A stretch of DNA of 64,000 nucleotides from Lutibacter oricola (GTDB taxonomy: Bacteria > Bacteroidota > Bacteroidia > Flavobacteriales > Flavobacteriaceae), in contig NZ_FNNJ01000012.1 of the NCBI RefSeq assembly GCF_900106565.1, positions 39,043-103,042 on the forward strand, written 5' to 3'. The notes below the pieces were generated by a model, which saw only the letters and a list, made by a program, of their open reading frames with translations, was not told the DNA's origin and made no database searches. A program made the position numbers and the translations under genes. Within the stretch, counting starts at the first letter, position 1, and the number at the start of each line of letters is the position of its first letter. This document shows, piece by piece, positions 37,004 to 46,518 of this stretch.

Positions 37004-38671
37004 ATGAAAAAATTAAATAATATACTAGGTCTTTTTATCGCACTTGTATTTTTTACAAGTTGCGAAGAAAAAGATTATGAATTAGGAGATATCATTGCTC
37101 CATCAAACTTAATGATATCTGCAGAGTTAATTGGTCAAGATTTAAATGACCCAGAATTAATGTATGGAGATGGATCTGGAAAAGTAAAATTTACAGTTTC
37201 TGCAGACAATGCAATTACGTACCAAATTTATTTTGGAGACGGAAAAAATGATTTAGCACCAGTTGGCGAGTATATTAAACAATATACAGATCAAGGTGTA
37301 AATACATACATAGCTACTGTAAATGCAATTGGTACTGGAGGAGTTTCTTCAACTACTTCTATGGAAGTTGAGGTTTATAGTGCTTTTTCAGATGTTGAAA
37401 CAGAAAACATTTTAAGTGGAGCTAATGTTGGTGATAGCAAAAAATGGTATTGGGCAGCTGATTTGCCTTTGCATGTAGGTATGGGAACTGCTTTTGATGA
37501 TTATGGAGGTGGAGAATTTGCCTTCGAATCTTGGTGGAGTGGAATTGGTGCATGGGACGAAGAAAAAGCTTGTATGTATAACAACGAGTTTGTTTTTACA
37601 AGAACTGATGAAGGTTTAACTTTTGAGCAAACTCAAGGACCTGCTTTTATTCCTGGTACGTATGCTGGATATATTGGTGTAGACGGAGATGTTTGTCACG
37701 ATGAAACTGTTGCTACAACTATGTTTGGTGTTAAAACATTAGCTTTTATGCCTTCAACTTCAAAAGCGGCTTTAGAAGGAACTTATAATGATGAGCCTTA
37801 TACAGGAACTTCATTTGAAATTTCTGATGGTGGTTTTATGGGATGGTATGCCGGTTCTAGTACATATGATATTATTTCAATTGATGAAAATTATATGAGG
37901 GTTAGAGTAATTGAAAATACAGCTACAGGTTCTGGAGCTGCTTGGTATCAATTATTTACATCAACAAAACCTGTTGAAGCTACTCAAACATTAGTTTGGT
38001 CTGATGAGTTTGATACTGCAGGAGCTCCTGATACTGCAAACTGGACGTATGATCTTGGTGCAGGTGGCTGGGGTAATGGAGAAGCTCAAACCTATACCAA
38101 CAATGCAGAAAATGTAATTGTTGAAGATGGAGTTTTAAAAATTACTGCAAAAGCTGACGGTAGTGGAGGTTATACTTCAACAAGGTTAAAATCTCAAGGT
38201 TTACAAAGTTTTAAATATGGTAGAATTGATGTAAAAGCAAAGTTACCAGCTTCTCAAGGTACTTGGCCAGCAATTTGGATGTTAGGAGATAGTTTTTCTA
38301 CTGTTGGATGGCCAAAATGTGGAGAAATAGATATTATGGAACAAAAAGGTCAAGATAAGGCTACTTCATTAGGTACTTTACACTGGTGGGATGATGCAAG
38401 TTCAAGTAACGCTAGTTACGGAACTACAACTTCTGTAGAAAATGCTTCTACCGAGTTTCACGTATACTCTTTAGACTGGGACGAGACCTCTTTGAAAATA
38501 TATGTTGACGATGTAGAGTTTTTCTCAATGAACAACAGTGGAGATCTACCATTTAACGACAACTTTTTTGTAATTCTAAATATTGCAATGGGTGGTACTT
38601 TAGGAGGTACAATTGATCCTGCGTTTACTGAAGATACAATGGAAATAGATTATATACGAGTTTACCAATAA
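37004..38671 (+). CDS. GH16 laminarinase (endo-beta-1,3-glucanase), multidomain lipoprotein
   Basis: The 555-residue lipoprotein (FTSC, Cys20, followed by EEKDYELGD) carries a PKD-like domain (about residues 32-125), a middle module (about 135-320) with SWWSGIGAWDEEKACMYNNE and FVFTRTDEG that resembles the repeats of the preceding protein, and a C-terminal GH16 domain (about 328-555). The catalytic motif is GEIDIMEQ with Glu441, Asp443 and Glu446. LVWSDEFDTAGAPDTANWTYD and GWGNGEAQTYT are characteristic of the laminarinase subfamily. It should cut laminarin internally at the cell surface, and the acidic residues after Cys20 support surface exposure. A 10-bp-stem hairpin follows the gene. Confidence 0.93.
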   Translation: MKKLNNILGLFIALVFFTSCEEKDYELGDIIAPSNLMISAELIGQDLNDPELMYGDGSGKVKFTVSADNAITYQIYFGDGKNDLAPVGEYIKQYTDQGVNTYIATVNAIGTGGVSSTTSMEVEVYSAFSDVETENILSGANVGDSKKWYWAADLPLHVGMGTAFDDYGGGEFAFESWWSGIGAWDEEKACMYNNEFVFTRTDEGLTFEQTQGPAFIPGTYAGYIGVDGDVCHDETVATTMFGVKTLAFMPSTSKAALEGTYNDEPYTGTSFEISDGGFMGWYAGSSTYDIISIDENYMRVRVIENTATGSGAAWYQLFTSTKPVEATQTLVWSDEFDTAGAPDTANWTYDLGAGGWGNGEAQTYTNNAENVIVEDGVLKITAKADGSGGYTSTRLKSQGLQSFKYGRIDVKAKLPASQGTWPAIWMLGDSFSTVGWPKCGEIDIMEQKGQDKATSLGTLHWWDDASSSNASYGTTTSVENASTEFHVYSLDWDETSLKIYVDDVEFFSMNNSGDLPFNDNFFVILNIAMGGTLGGTIDPAFTEDTMEIDYIRVYQ

Positions 38672-38698
38672 ATTGAGTTTGGGTAAAAATTTGAATTC

Positions 38699-38727
38699 GA
38701 AAGGTTGGTTTGAGCAGCCAACCTTTC
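38699..38727 (+). terminator. Hairpin after GH16 laminarinase
   Basis: GAAAGGTTGG (38699-38708) and CCAACCTTTC (38718-38727) pair perfectly around a 9-nt loop. No strong T-run follows, so it may be a partial terminator or a processing site that lowers expression of the downstream cytoplasmic and periplasmic enzymes relative to the SusC/SusD genes. Confidence 0.6.
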
Positions 38728-38926
38728 TATCAAATTAATTAAAAAAGCAAAAAACACAGCAATTTAACTTAGCAAAGTTTGTAACAAACAAAGTATCAAT
38801 ATATGATTTAGAATTGCCTAAATCTTAATTGAAAAAGTATTGTTGTGTAAAATATAAAGCAAAAAAAATAACGTAGTAAGTTAAAAATTAGATAGCCAAG
38901 AATTGGTTTTTAAATAATTTAAAAAA

Positions 38927-41900
38927 ATGAATAAGCAAAATTCAATGTTTATAGGTAGTACAAAAGTTTCTTTTGAAGAAAATGAAGTAAAAGGGAAACA
39001 AGTTGTTATAGGTGGTGAGAATTATTATAAAATTTCGAATGTAAACGAAATGCGTCCGTTTTTTATGAGTATTGTAAGTTACTCAAATCACTGGATGTTT
39101 TTATCAAGTAACGGAGGTTTAACTGCTGGGCGTAAAAATGCACAGTTTGCGTTATTTCCATATTACACAGATGATAAAATAACAGAGTTTGTAGAAATAA
39201 CAGGAAGCAAAACTATTTTAAAAGTTCAATTAGACAACAAAACATATTTATGGGAGCCTTTTTCAAATAGATTTGAAGGAGCTTATAAAATCAAAAGAAA
39301 TTTGTTCAAGAATAACTATGGTAACAAAGTAATTTTTGAAGAAATTAATGAAGATTTAGGAGTGTCATTTCAATACAGTTGGAATTCTTCTGAAAAATAT
39401 GGTTTTGTAAAAAAATCGACTATTAAAAATAGTTCTTTCAAAAATATAACTATTGAAGTTTTAGATGGCTTGCAAAATATTTTGCCTTATGGAGTTGGAG
39501 ATGCGTTACAAAATGCTTCGAGTAACTTGGTTGATGCTTATAAAAGAAGTGAATTAAATGAAAAAGAAGGCGTTGGAATCTATGCTTTAAGTGCAATTAT
39601 TGTAGATAAAGCAGAACCTAGTGAAGCTTTAAAATCTAATGTAGTTTGGTCGTTAGGGTTAGAAAATCCAACATATTTATTGTCTTCGTTACAATTAGAT
39701 AATTTCAGAAAAGGGAAAGAAATTCAGCAAGAAACTGATGTAAAAGCTGAAAAAGGAGCATATTTTATACAAACAGAGTTTGGTTTAGATTCTGAAACAG
39801 AAAAAACTTGGTTTACTATTGCTGATGTTACAAAATCAGTTTCAGAAGTAAACGAAATAAAAAGTTGGATTCAAACAGAAGAAAATTTAATTGAATTAGT
39901 AAAAAAAGATATTGAAGAGGGAACTAATGAGTTGGTTACTTTAAATGGAAACGCTGATGGAATTCAATTAACTGCAGACGATTTAACAAATACACGTCAT
40001 TTTGCAAATACACTTTTCAACATAATGAGAGGTGGAATTTTTGATGATAATTACAAGATTGAAAAAGCAGATTTTGTTCCTTATATAGCGAACGCAAATA
40101 AAGAGGTTTACAAAAATCAAAAAACAACTTTAGAACAACTTCCAGAGGAGTTTACTCTAATTTATTTAAAAGAATTAGCAGCGCAGGAAGACAAAGATTT
40201 TAAACGCTTATGTTTAGAATATATGCCGTTAAAATTTAGTAGAAGACACGGAGATCCAAGTAGACCTTGGAACAAGTTTTCGATCAATACTAAAAGTGAA
40301 ATTGATGGCTCAAAAATATTAGATTATCAAGGTAACTGGCGCGATATTTTCCAAAACTGGGAAGCCTTAGCACATTCGTACCCAGAGTTTATTGAAAGTA
40401 TGATTCATAAATTCTTAAATGCTACAACTTTTGATGGTTACAATCCTTACCGAGTTACAAAAGGAGGTTTCGATTGGGAAACAATTGAACCAGATGATCC
40501 TTGGAGTTATATAGGTTATTGGGGAGATCATCAAATAATTTATTTGTTGAAGTTTTTAGAGTTTAGCGAGAAGTATTTTCCAAATAAATTGGCAGAATTA
40601 TTCTCTCAAAATGTATTTGTTTATGCCAATGTGCCTTATACAATTAAGAGTTATGCTGAAATTTTAAAGAATTCAAAAGACACCATAGATTTTAATCACG
40701 AAGCGCAAGATTTAATTGAAAAAGAACGTGAGTTAATTGGTGTTGATGGCGCTTTGTTAAAAGATTCAAACAACGGAATTTACAAAGTGAATTTTGTTGA
40801 AAAAATATTAGCAACTGTTTTAGCAAAAGTTTCAAATTTAATTCCTGAAGGTGGTATTTGGATGAATACCCAACGCCCAGAATGGAACGATGCAAACAAC
40901 GCATTGGTTGGAAATGGAGTTTCAATGGTAACCCTTTATTACTTAAGACGTTTTTTAAGTTTCTTTGAAAATGTTGTTGAAAATACTTCAAATGAAGCGA
41001 ATGAAGTTTCTACAGAATTAGCGAATTTCTTCAAAAAAGTTGTTGATACGTTGGTTAAAAATGAAGGAATACTTTCTAGTGATATTTCAGACAAACAAAG
41101 AAAAACAGTTTTAGATGGTTTAGGACAAGCTGGAAGTGATTTTAGAGAAACTATTTATACAAATGGATTTTCAAGCAAAAAAGAAAATATTTCAAAAGAT
41201 GAATTATTAGGTTTTGTTGAAATTACATTGAAATATATAAACCAAACGATTGAAGCTAACAAACGCGCTGATAATTTATATCACGCATACAATTTAATGA
41301 CCATTGAAAATGATGAGGAGGTTTCAATTTCTTACTTATCGGAAATGTTAGAAGGTCAAGTTGCGGTGTTAAGTTCGGGTTATGTAAAAGGTAAAGAAGC
41401 ATTGGAATTATTGGATGCTTTAAAGGCAAGCGCATTGTTTAGACCAGATCAATACAGTTATATTTTATATCCAAATAAAAATTTATCTGGTTTCAATGTA
41501 AAGAATAATATTCCTTCAAAAAAAGTTGAGAATTCAGAATTATTAAAGCAATTAGTTACTGATAATAACAGACAGATTGTTGAAAAAGATGTATTTGGAG
41601 CCTATCATTTTAATGGAACTTTTAACAATGCAAACAGTTTAAAATCAGCATTAAAAAACTTGCCAGAAGATTACAATTCTTTAGTAGAAAAAGATTCAGA
41701 AAAACTTTTAGAAACTTTTGAAGAGGTATTTAATCATAAAGCATTTACTGGTCGTTCAGGAACATTTTTCGGTTACGAAGGTTTAGGTTCTATTTACTGG
41801 CATATGGTTTCTAAACTGTTATTAGCTGTTCAGGAAATCTGTTTACAAGCGGTTGAAGAGAAGGAAGATGAAGCAGTAATTGGAAAATTATTAGATCATT

Positions 41901-42385
41901 ATTACGAAATAGAAGCTGGAATAGGTGTACATAAATCACCTGAATTATATGGAGCATTTCCAACAGATCCATACTCACACACTCCGGGAGGAAAAGGAGC
42001 GCAACAACCAGGAATGACTGGGCAAGTAAAAGAAGATTTTATATGTCGTTTTGGAGAGCTAGGTGTTTTTGTTAAAGATGGAAAAGTAGGATTCAATCCA
42101 AGATTATTAAGAAAGAATGAGTTTTTAATTGCTCCTTCAATATTTAAATATCAATCAATAAATAAGGAAAATAAGGAACTTCAACTACAAGTAGGCTCAC
42201 TTTGCTATACCTATTGTCAAGTACCAGTTATATACAAATTAGGATTGAAAAATGAAGTAGAAGTGATTTTTGAAGATTCATCGTCAAAACAATTCAGTAC
42301 GCTTGAATTAGATGCAGAAACAAGTTCAAAATTGTTTAAAAGAACAGGAGAAATAAATAAAATAATAGTATCAATAAAAGAATAA
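38927..42385 (+). CDS. Putative cytoplasmic beta-1,3-glucan phosphorylase (GH149-like)
   Basis: The 1152-residue protein has no signal peptide. The N-terminal half is beta-rich (FFMSIVSYSNHWMFLSSNGG, AGRKNAQFALFPYYTDDKI) and the C-terminal half is helical, with conserved-looking RRHGDPSRPWNKFSI, QGNWRDIFQNWEALAHSYP, WSYIGYWGDHQIIYLLKFLE and GGIWMNTQRPEWNDANNALVG. Size and layout match the GH94-related phosphorylase families GH149 and GH161. GH149 beta-1,3-oligoglucan phosphorylases are known from laminarin loci. The enzyme would split laminari-oligosaccharides with phosphate, giving glucose 1-phosphate and saving ATP. It lies between GH16 and GH3 genes, and the GH3 gene starts 1 bp after it. 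GH161 is the main alternative; the phosphorylase call itself rests on remembered family features. Confidence 0.75.
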   Translation: MNKQNSMFIGSTKVSFEENEVKGKQVVIGGENYYKISNVNEMRPFFMSIVSYSNHWMFLSSNGGLTAGRKNAQFALFPYYTDDKITEFVEITGSKTILKVQLDNKTYLWEPFSNRFEGAYKIKRNLFKNNYGNKVIFEEINEDLGVSFQYSWNSSEKYGFVKKSTIKNSSFKNITIEVLDGLQNILPYGVGDALQNASSNLVDAYKRSELNEKEGVGIYALSAIIVDKAEPSEALKSNVVWSLGLENPTYLLSSLQLDNFRKGKEIQQETDVKAEKGAYFIQTEFGLDSETEKTWFTIADVTKSVSEVNEIKSWIQTEENLIELVKKDIEEGTNELVTLNGNADGIQLTADDLTNTRHFANTLFNIMRGGIFDDNYKIEKADFVPYIANANKEVYKNQKTTLEQLPEEFTLIYLKELAAQEDKDFKRLCLEYMPLKFSRRHGDPSRPWNKFSINTKSEIDGSKILDYQGNWRDIFQNWEALAHSYPEFIESMIHKFLNATTFDGYNPYRVTKGGFDWETIEPDDPWSYIGYWGDHQIIYLLKFLEFSEKYFPNKLAELFSQNVFVYANVPYTIKSYAEILKNSKDTIDFNHEAQDLIEKERELIGVDGALLKDSNNGIYKVNFVEKILATVLAKVSNLIPEGGIWMNTQRPEWNDANNALVGNGVSMVTLYYLRRFLSFFENVVENTSNEANEVSTELANFFKKVVDTLVKNEGILSSDISDKQRKTVLDGLGQAGSDFRETIYTNGFSSKKENISKDELLGFVEITLKYINQTIEANKRADNLYHAYNLMTIENDEEVSISYLSEMLEGQVAVLSSGYVKGKEALELLDALKASALFRPDQYSYILYPNKNLSGFNVKNNIPSKKVENSELLKQLVTDNNRQIVEKDVFGAYHFNGTFNNANSLKSALKNLPEDYNSLVEKDSEKLLETFEEVFNHKAFTGRSGTFFGYEGLGSIYWHMVSKLLLAVQEICLQAVEEKEDEAVIGKLLDHYYEIEAGIGVHKSPELYGAFPTDPYSHTPGGKGAQQPGMTGQVKEDFICRFGELGVFVKDGKVGFNPRLLRKNEFLIAPSIFKYQSINKENKELQLQVGSLCYTYCQVPVIYKLGLKNEVEVIFEDSSSKQFSTLELDAETSSKLFKRTGEINKIIVSIKE

Positions 42386-42386
42386 A

Positions 42387-44216
42387 ATGATTGCTAACTA
42401 TCAACATCTTGTTAAGTATTTGCTGATGATTAGCGTTTGTTTGTTCTCTTTTAATTCGTGTAAAACACCAGTAAAAAAAGAGATGACTAAAAACGAAATC
42501 ATAGAACAAAAAGTAGACTCATTACTTGTATTAATGACCCTTGAAGAAAAAATTGGGCAGATGACGCAAGTGAGACACTTTTGGGATATTAAAAATGGTG
42601 ATGTTACGTCAAAATTTATTGGTTCAATAATTCATACAGATGGTCCAAATCCTGGAGGAAATGCAGAAGAATGGCAATCAAGATTTATTGAATTACAAAA
42701 GGAAGCATTAGCAACTCGATTAGGAATTCCTTTGTTGTTTGGTGTTGATGCTGTTCACGGTCAAAATACATTTGAAGGCGCAACTATTTTTCCACATAAT
42801 ATTGGTTTAGGAGCAACTCAAAATGCAGAATTGGTTGAAAAAGCTGCTAGAATTACAGCTTTAGAATCTCAAGCAACTGGTTTTAATTGGGTGTTTTCAC
42901 CTTGTATTGCCATTCCTTATAACGAAAGATGGGGAAGAGTTTACGAAGCATTTTCAGAAAGTACAGATTTAACAGTTGAGTTAACAAAAGCGTCTATTAA
43001 AGGTCATCAAGGAAATCTTTCAGATAAAACAACCGTAATGGCAACTGCCAAGCATTTTATTGGAGATGGAGCTACAGATAATGGTGTGGAAGGTGGAGTA
43101 ACTTCATTAAATGGAGAAGAGGTTAAAGAACGATTATTAGCACCTTACCGTGAAGCCGTAAAAAGCGGAGTTGGAGCTGTAATGACATCATTTAATTCTT
43201 TTGAAGGAATTTCAATGCACGCACATAAAAAGTTGATTACAGATACGTTGAAAGTTGGAATGAATTTCGATGGGATTGTGGTTTCAGATTGGAAAGGTTA
43301 TTCACGTTTTGGAAATCACAAAATAATCGACGCTGGAATTGATATGGTTATGGCTGTTGATGGGGATTTAGATTTCTATCAAACCGACCTTAAAAAAGCA
43401 GTTGATAGTTCATTGGTTTCTATTGAGAGGATTGATGATGCAGTAAAAAGAATATTACGCCAAAAATTTAGATTAGGATTGTTTGAAAACCCATTTCCTT
43501 CAAAAGAACTAATTCAACAAATAGGGAAAGCAGCGCACAGAAAAGTTGCAAAACAAGCAGTTAGAGAATCGTTGGTTTTATTGAAGAATGAAGAAAATGT
43601 GTTACCGCTTAACAAACAAGCTAAAAAGATAGTTGTTGTTGGTGAACACGCAAATAGTGCAGGGTTACAATCTGGAGGTTGGACAATTTCTTGGCAAGGA
43701 GGAAAAGAAAATTATAAAGGAGCAACTACCATTTTAGAGGGAATTAAAAATACTTCCAAAGGAGAAATAGTATACGATCAAAACGCATCTGGAAATCATT
43801 TTGATGCTGATGTTGCCATTATAGTTGTTGGAGAAAAACCTTATGCGGAGTTTTTTGGAGACATTGGTCACGAGTCAAATAATTTGACGTTGACACTTTC
43901 AAAAAAACATCAAGATTATATCAAGACGTATTCACAAAAAGGAGTAAAAGTTGTTACTGTATTAATTTCTGGAAGACCATTGGTGGTAACAAATCAAATT
44001 AACAAATCAAACGCTTTTATAGCAGCTTGGTTACCTGGTTCAGAAGGTAATGGAATTGCTGAAGTGCTTTTTGGAAATTACAATTTTAAAGGGAAACTAC
44101 CACATTCTTGGCCAAAATTTGAGAAAGATTTTAAAGGTAAATATGGTCCTAATTATTGGGATAATTCAATAGAGCCATTGTATCCTTTTGGATACGGATT
44201 ACAGTACAATGAATAA
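42387..44216 (+). CDS. GH3 family beta-glucosidase, lipoprotein
   Basis: The 609-residue lipoprotein (FNSC, Cys25, followed by KTPVKKE) has the GH3 N-terminal barrel (about residues 40-390, with GVDAVHGQN, ATAKHFIGDGAT and the nucleophile Asp301 in IVVSDWKG) and the C-terminal alpha/beta domain (about 400-605, with RESLVLLKNEENVLPLNK and SGRPLVV). The fibronectin III extension of longer GH3 enzymes is absent. It should remove glucose from the non-reducing end of beta-1,3- or beta-1,6-glucan oligosaccharides in the periplasm. The start is 1 bp after the phosphorylase stop, which indicates translational coupling. Confidence 0.93.
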   Translation: MIANYQHLVKYLLMISVCLFSFNSCKTPVKKEMTKNEIIEQKVDSLLVLMTLEEKIGQMTQVRHFWDIKNGDVTSKFIGSIIHTDGPNPGGNAEEWQSRFIELQKEALATRLGIPLLFGVDAVHGQNTFEGATIFPHNIGLGATQNAELVEKAARITALESQATGFNWVFSPCIAIPYNERWGRVYEAFSESTDLTVELTKASIKGHQGNLSDKTTVMATAKHFIGDGATDNGVEGGVTSLNGEEVKERLLAPYREAVKSGVGAVMTSFNSFEGISMHAHKKLITDTLKVGMNFDGIVVSDWKGYSRFGNHKIIDAGIDMVMAVDGDLDFYQTDLKKAVDSSLVSIERIDDAVKRILRQKFRLGLFENPFPSKELIQQIGKAAHRKVAKQAVRESLVLLKNEENVLPLNKQAKKIVVVGEHANSAGLQSGGWTISWQGGKENYKGATTILEGIKNTSKGEIVYDQNASGNHFDADVAIIVVGEKPYAEFFGDIGHESNNLTLTLSKKHQDYIKTYSQKGVKVVTVLISGRPLVVTNQINKSNAFIAAWLPGSEGNGIAEVLFGNYNFKGKLPHSWPKFEKDFKGKYGPNYWDNSIEPLYPFGYGLQYNE

Positions 44217-44226
44217 AATATTCAAT

Positions 44227-45483
44227 ATGAAACTAAAACTAAAAATATTTATAGGATTTATTTTAATGATGATGATGAGTTGTTCAGAAAAACAAGAAAA
44301 GAAAGCGTTAACAGCTAAAGATATTTTAGGAAATTCTGAATATACGGCAATTTCGTATGGAGGATATAGAGCAGTAACACGAGATGTTCAGCCAACTATA
44401 GAAGAGTTGAAAGAAGATATGAAATTGTTAAATGCAATGGGTATTAAACTGTTGCGTACATATAATGTTCATTTAGATCAAGCTTCAAACTTATTAAAGG
44501 CAATAAGCGAACTAAAACAAGAAGATTCAACTTTTGAAATGTATGTAATGTTAGGCGCTTGGATTGATTGTAAAAATGCTTTTACAGAATTAGTGCCAGA
44601 TCATAATTTAGAAAGTGAACGTAACCCAAAAGAAATAGCAACTGCTGTAAAATTGGCCAATCAATATCCAGATATTGTTAAGGTTTTAGCTGTCGGAAAC
44701 GAAGCTATGGTGCGTTGGGCAACTAGTTATTTTGTTCAGCCGAGTGTTATTTTAAAATATGTAAATCAATTACAAGATTTAAAGCAAAAAGGCGAATTAC
44801 CTAAAGATTTATGGATTACTTGTTCTGATGATTATGTGTCTTGGGGAGGAGGAGATTCAAGTTATCATACAACAGATTTAGAAGCTTTGGTAAAAGCTGT
44901 TGATTATGTATCTATGCATACCTATCCAATGCATAATAGTTATTACAACCCGCAATTTTGGGTGGTTCCAGAAAATGAACAAGCTCTTTCTGATGAAGAG
45001 AAAATTGAAAAGGCACTAATTAGAGCGGTAGATTTCGCTAAAAAACAATTCAACAATGTTTCTAGTTATGTTAAAAGTATCGATTCAACAAAAACTATTC
45101 ATATTGGAGAATCTGGTTGGACAACATTTGCGAATCATCATTATGGAGATGATGGCTCAAGAGCTGCTGATGAATACAAAGCTGGAACGTATTATAATCT
45201 AATGCGCGAATGGACAAATAAAGAGAATATTTCACTTTTCTATTTTGAAGCCTTTGACGAACAATGGAAAGATGCTGCTAACCCACAAGGATCTGAGAAT
45301 CACTTTGGATTAATCAATTTAAAAGGAGAAGCAAAATATGCTATTTGGAATTTAATAGATAAAGGAATTTTTGAAGACCTTACTCGTGATGGAAATCCAA
45401 TAACAAAATCATTTAATGGAGACAAAGATGCTTTAAAAAAGTTTGTGTTAGTACCTCCTACAGAAATGCTAAAAGTTGAATAA
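44227..45483 (+). CDS. GH17 family beta-1,3-glucanase, lipoprotein
   Basis: I choose ATG 44227 (418 residues, MKLKLKIFIGFILMMMMSC, Cys19), the start that gives a compact lipoprotein leader. ATG 44209 and TTG 44188 lie upstream inside the end of the GH3 gene. The GH17 barrel shows the acid/base Glu159 in VLAVGNEAM and the nucleophile Glu295 in IHIGESGWT, plus DYVSMHTYP and LFYFEAFDEQWKD. GH17 enzymes hydrolyse or transfer beta-1,3-glucan chains. With the GH16, GH30 and GH3 enzymes it completes laminarin breakdown in the periplasm. It is one of two GH17 genes in this locus; the other (49510) is cytoplasmic. Confidence 0.9.
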   Translation: MKLKLKIFIGFILMMMMSCSEKQEKKALTAKDILGNSEYTAISYGGYRAVTRDVQPTIEELKEDMKLLNAMGIKLLRTYNVHLDQASNLLKAISELKQEDSTFEMYVMLGAWIDCKNAFTELVPDHNLESERNPKEIATAVKLANQYPDIVKVLAVGNEAMVRWATSYFVQPSVILKYVNQLQDLKQKGELPKDLWITCSDDYVSWGGGDSSYHTTDLEALVKAVDYVSMHTYPMHNSYYNPQFWVVPENEQALSDEEKIEKALIRAVDFAKKQFNNVSSYVKSIDSTKTIHIGESGWTTFANHHYGDDGSRAADEYKAGTYYNLMREWTNKENISLFYFEAFDEQWKDAANPQGSENHFGLINLKGEAKYAIWNLIDKGIFEDLTRDGNPITKSFNGDKDALKKFVLVPPTEMLKVE

Positions 45484-45498
45484 AAAATAGAAATTTAT

Positions 45499-46518
45499 AT
45501 GAAACTGTTTAAATTAATATTGTTAACCGTATTTAGTTTGTTTATCTCTTGTGAAAACAAGAATGAAGGAGATAAAATCTCAATTTCAAATAGAATGCTA
45601 TTGGTTAATGATGAGCAGTTTTTAATAAAGGGAATTTGTTATCATCCAGTTCCAAAGGGAAGCAATCAGCTTGATTTTGGAACAATAGATCAAGATTTAG
45701 CATTAATGGTTGAAGCTGGAATTAACACCATTAGAGTTTATGCTCCAATTGATGATGAAACTGTTCTTGATAAAATTTCCAATTCAGGAATAAAATTAAT
45801 TGTAGGTTTTGGCTACAATCAAGATGGTAATTTCGATATACTTTCAGGTTCGTTTATAGACTACATCGATAAATATAAAAACCACAAGGCAATTTTAATG
45901 TGGGAGTTAGGGAATGAATATAACTACCACCCAGAATGGTTTGATGGAGATATAAAAAATTGGTACAAGGCAATGAATAATGCTGCCGAACTAATTAAAA
46001 AACACGATTCAAATCATCCTACAACAACTGCTCACGGAGATTTACCAGATTCTTTGGCGCTATCATTAAGTAACAATATTGACGTTTGGGGAATGAATGT
46101 TTATAGATGGGATAATCCTTCCACAATATTTTCTGAATGGGAAAAAGTGAGCACTAAACCAATGTATTTGTCCGAAGCTGGAGGAGATAGTTATATGACT
46201 ATTTCAAAAGCGGGTTATGAAATTGGCGAAAATCAAAAGGCACAAGCAGATGCAAATGCAAAAATTTTGGATGCTGTTTTTAATAACACTGAAATAGGGT
46301 CTGGAGTAACTTTATTTTCTTTTACCGATGGATGGTGGAAAGCAGGAAATAATAATGTGCAAGATACTGGCGGACACGCCCCAAATAGTAGTGGAGTTCC
46401 TTATGATGGATCACCAAATGAAGAATATTGGGGTATGGTTGACATTGACAGAAATAAGAAATTAACATTTGATATAATTCAACAGAAGTATAAAAACAAA
46501 ATATATGAGAACAAGTAG
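45499..46518 (+). CDS. Clan GH-A glycoside hydrolase, lipoprotein, family uncertain
   Basis: The 339-residue lipoprotein (FISC, Cys18) is a TIM-barrel hydrolase of clan GH-A. Glu140 in MWELGNEYN is the expected acid/base and Glu226 in MYLSEAGGD the nucleophile. The start of the barrel, FLIKGICYHPVPKG and GINTIRVYAP, recalls the catalytic domain of GH2 enzymes without the sandwich domains, as well as GH5 or GH72 proteins. GH158, an endo-beta-1,3-glucanase family from laminarin loci, is another option. In this operon a beta-glucan substrate is very likely. Its last 14 bp overlap the start of the GH30 gene. Confidence 0.75.
   Translation: MKLFKLILLTVFSLFISCENKNEGDKISISNRMLLVNDEQFLIKGICYHPVPKGSNQLDFGTIDQDLALMVEAGINTIRVYAPIDDETVLDKISNSGIKLIVGFGYNQDGNFDILSGSFIDYIDKYKNHKAILMWELGNEYNYHPEWFDGDIKNWYKAMNNAAELIKKHDSNHPTTTAHGDLPDSLALSLSNNIDVWGMNVYRWDNPSTIFSEWEKVSTKPMYLSEAGGDSYMTISKAGYEIGENQKAQADANAKILDAVFNNTEIGSGVTLFSFTDGWWKAGNNNVQDTGGHAPNSSGVPYDGSPNEEYWGMVDIDRNKKLTFDIIQQKYKNKIYENK

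Noticed and set aside
38805..38824. GATTTAG/CTAAATC hairpin with loop AATTGC before the phosphorylase gene, as a third copy of the leader element
   Set aside because: The loop is only partly alike and the AGGGAAGTAA box is missing.
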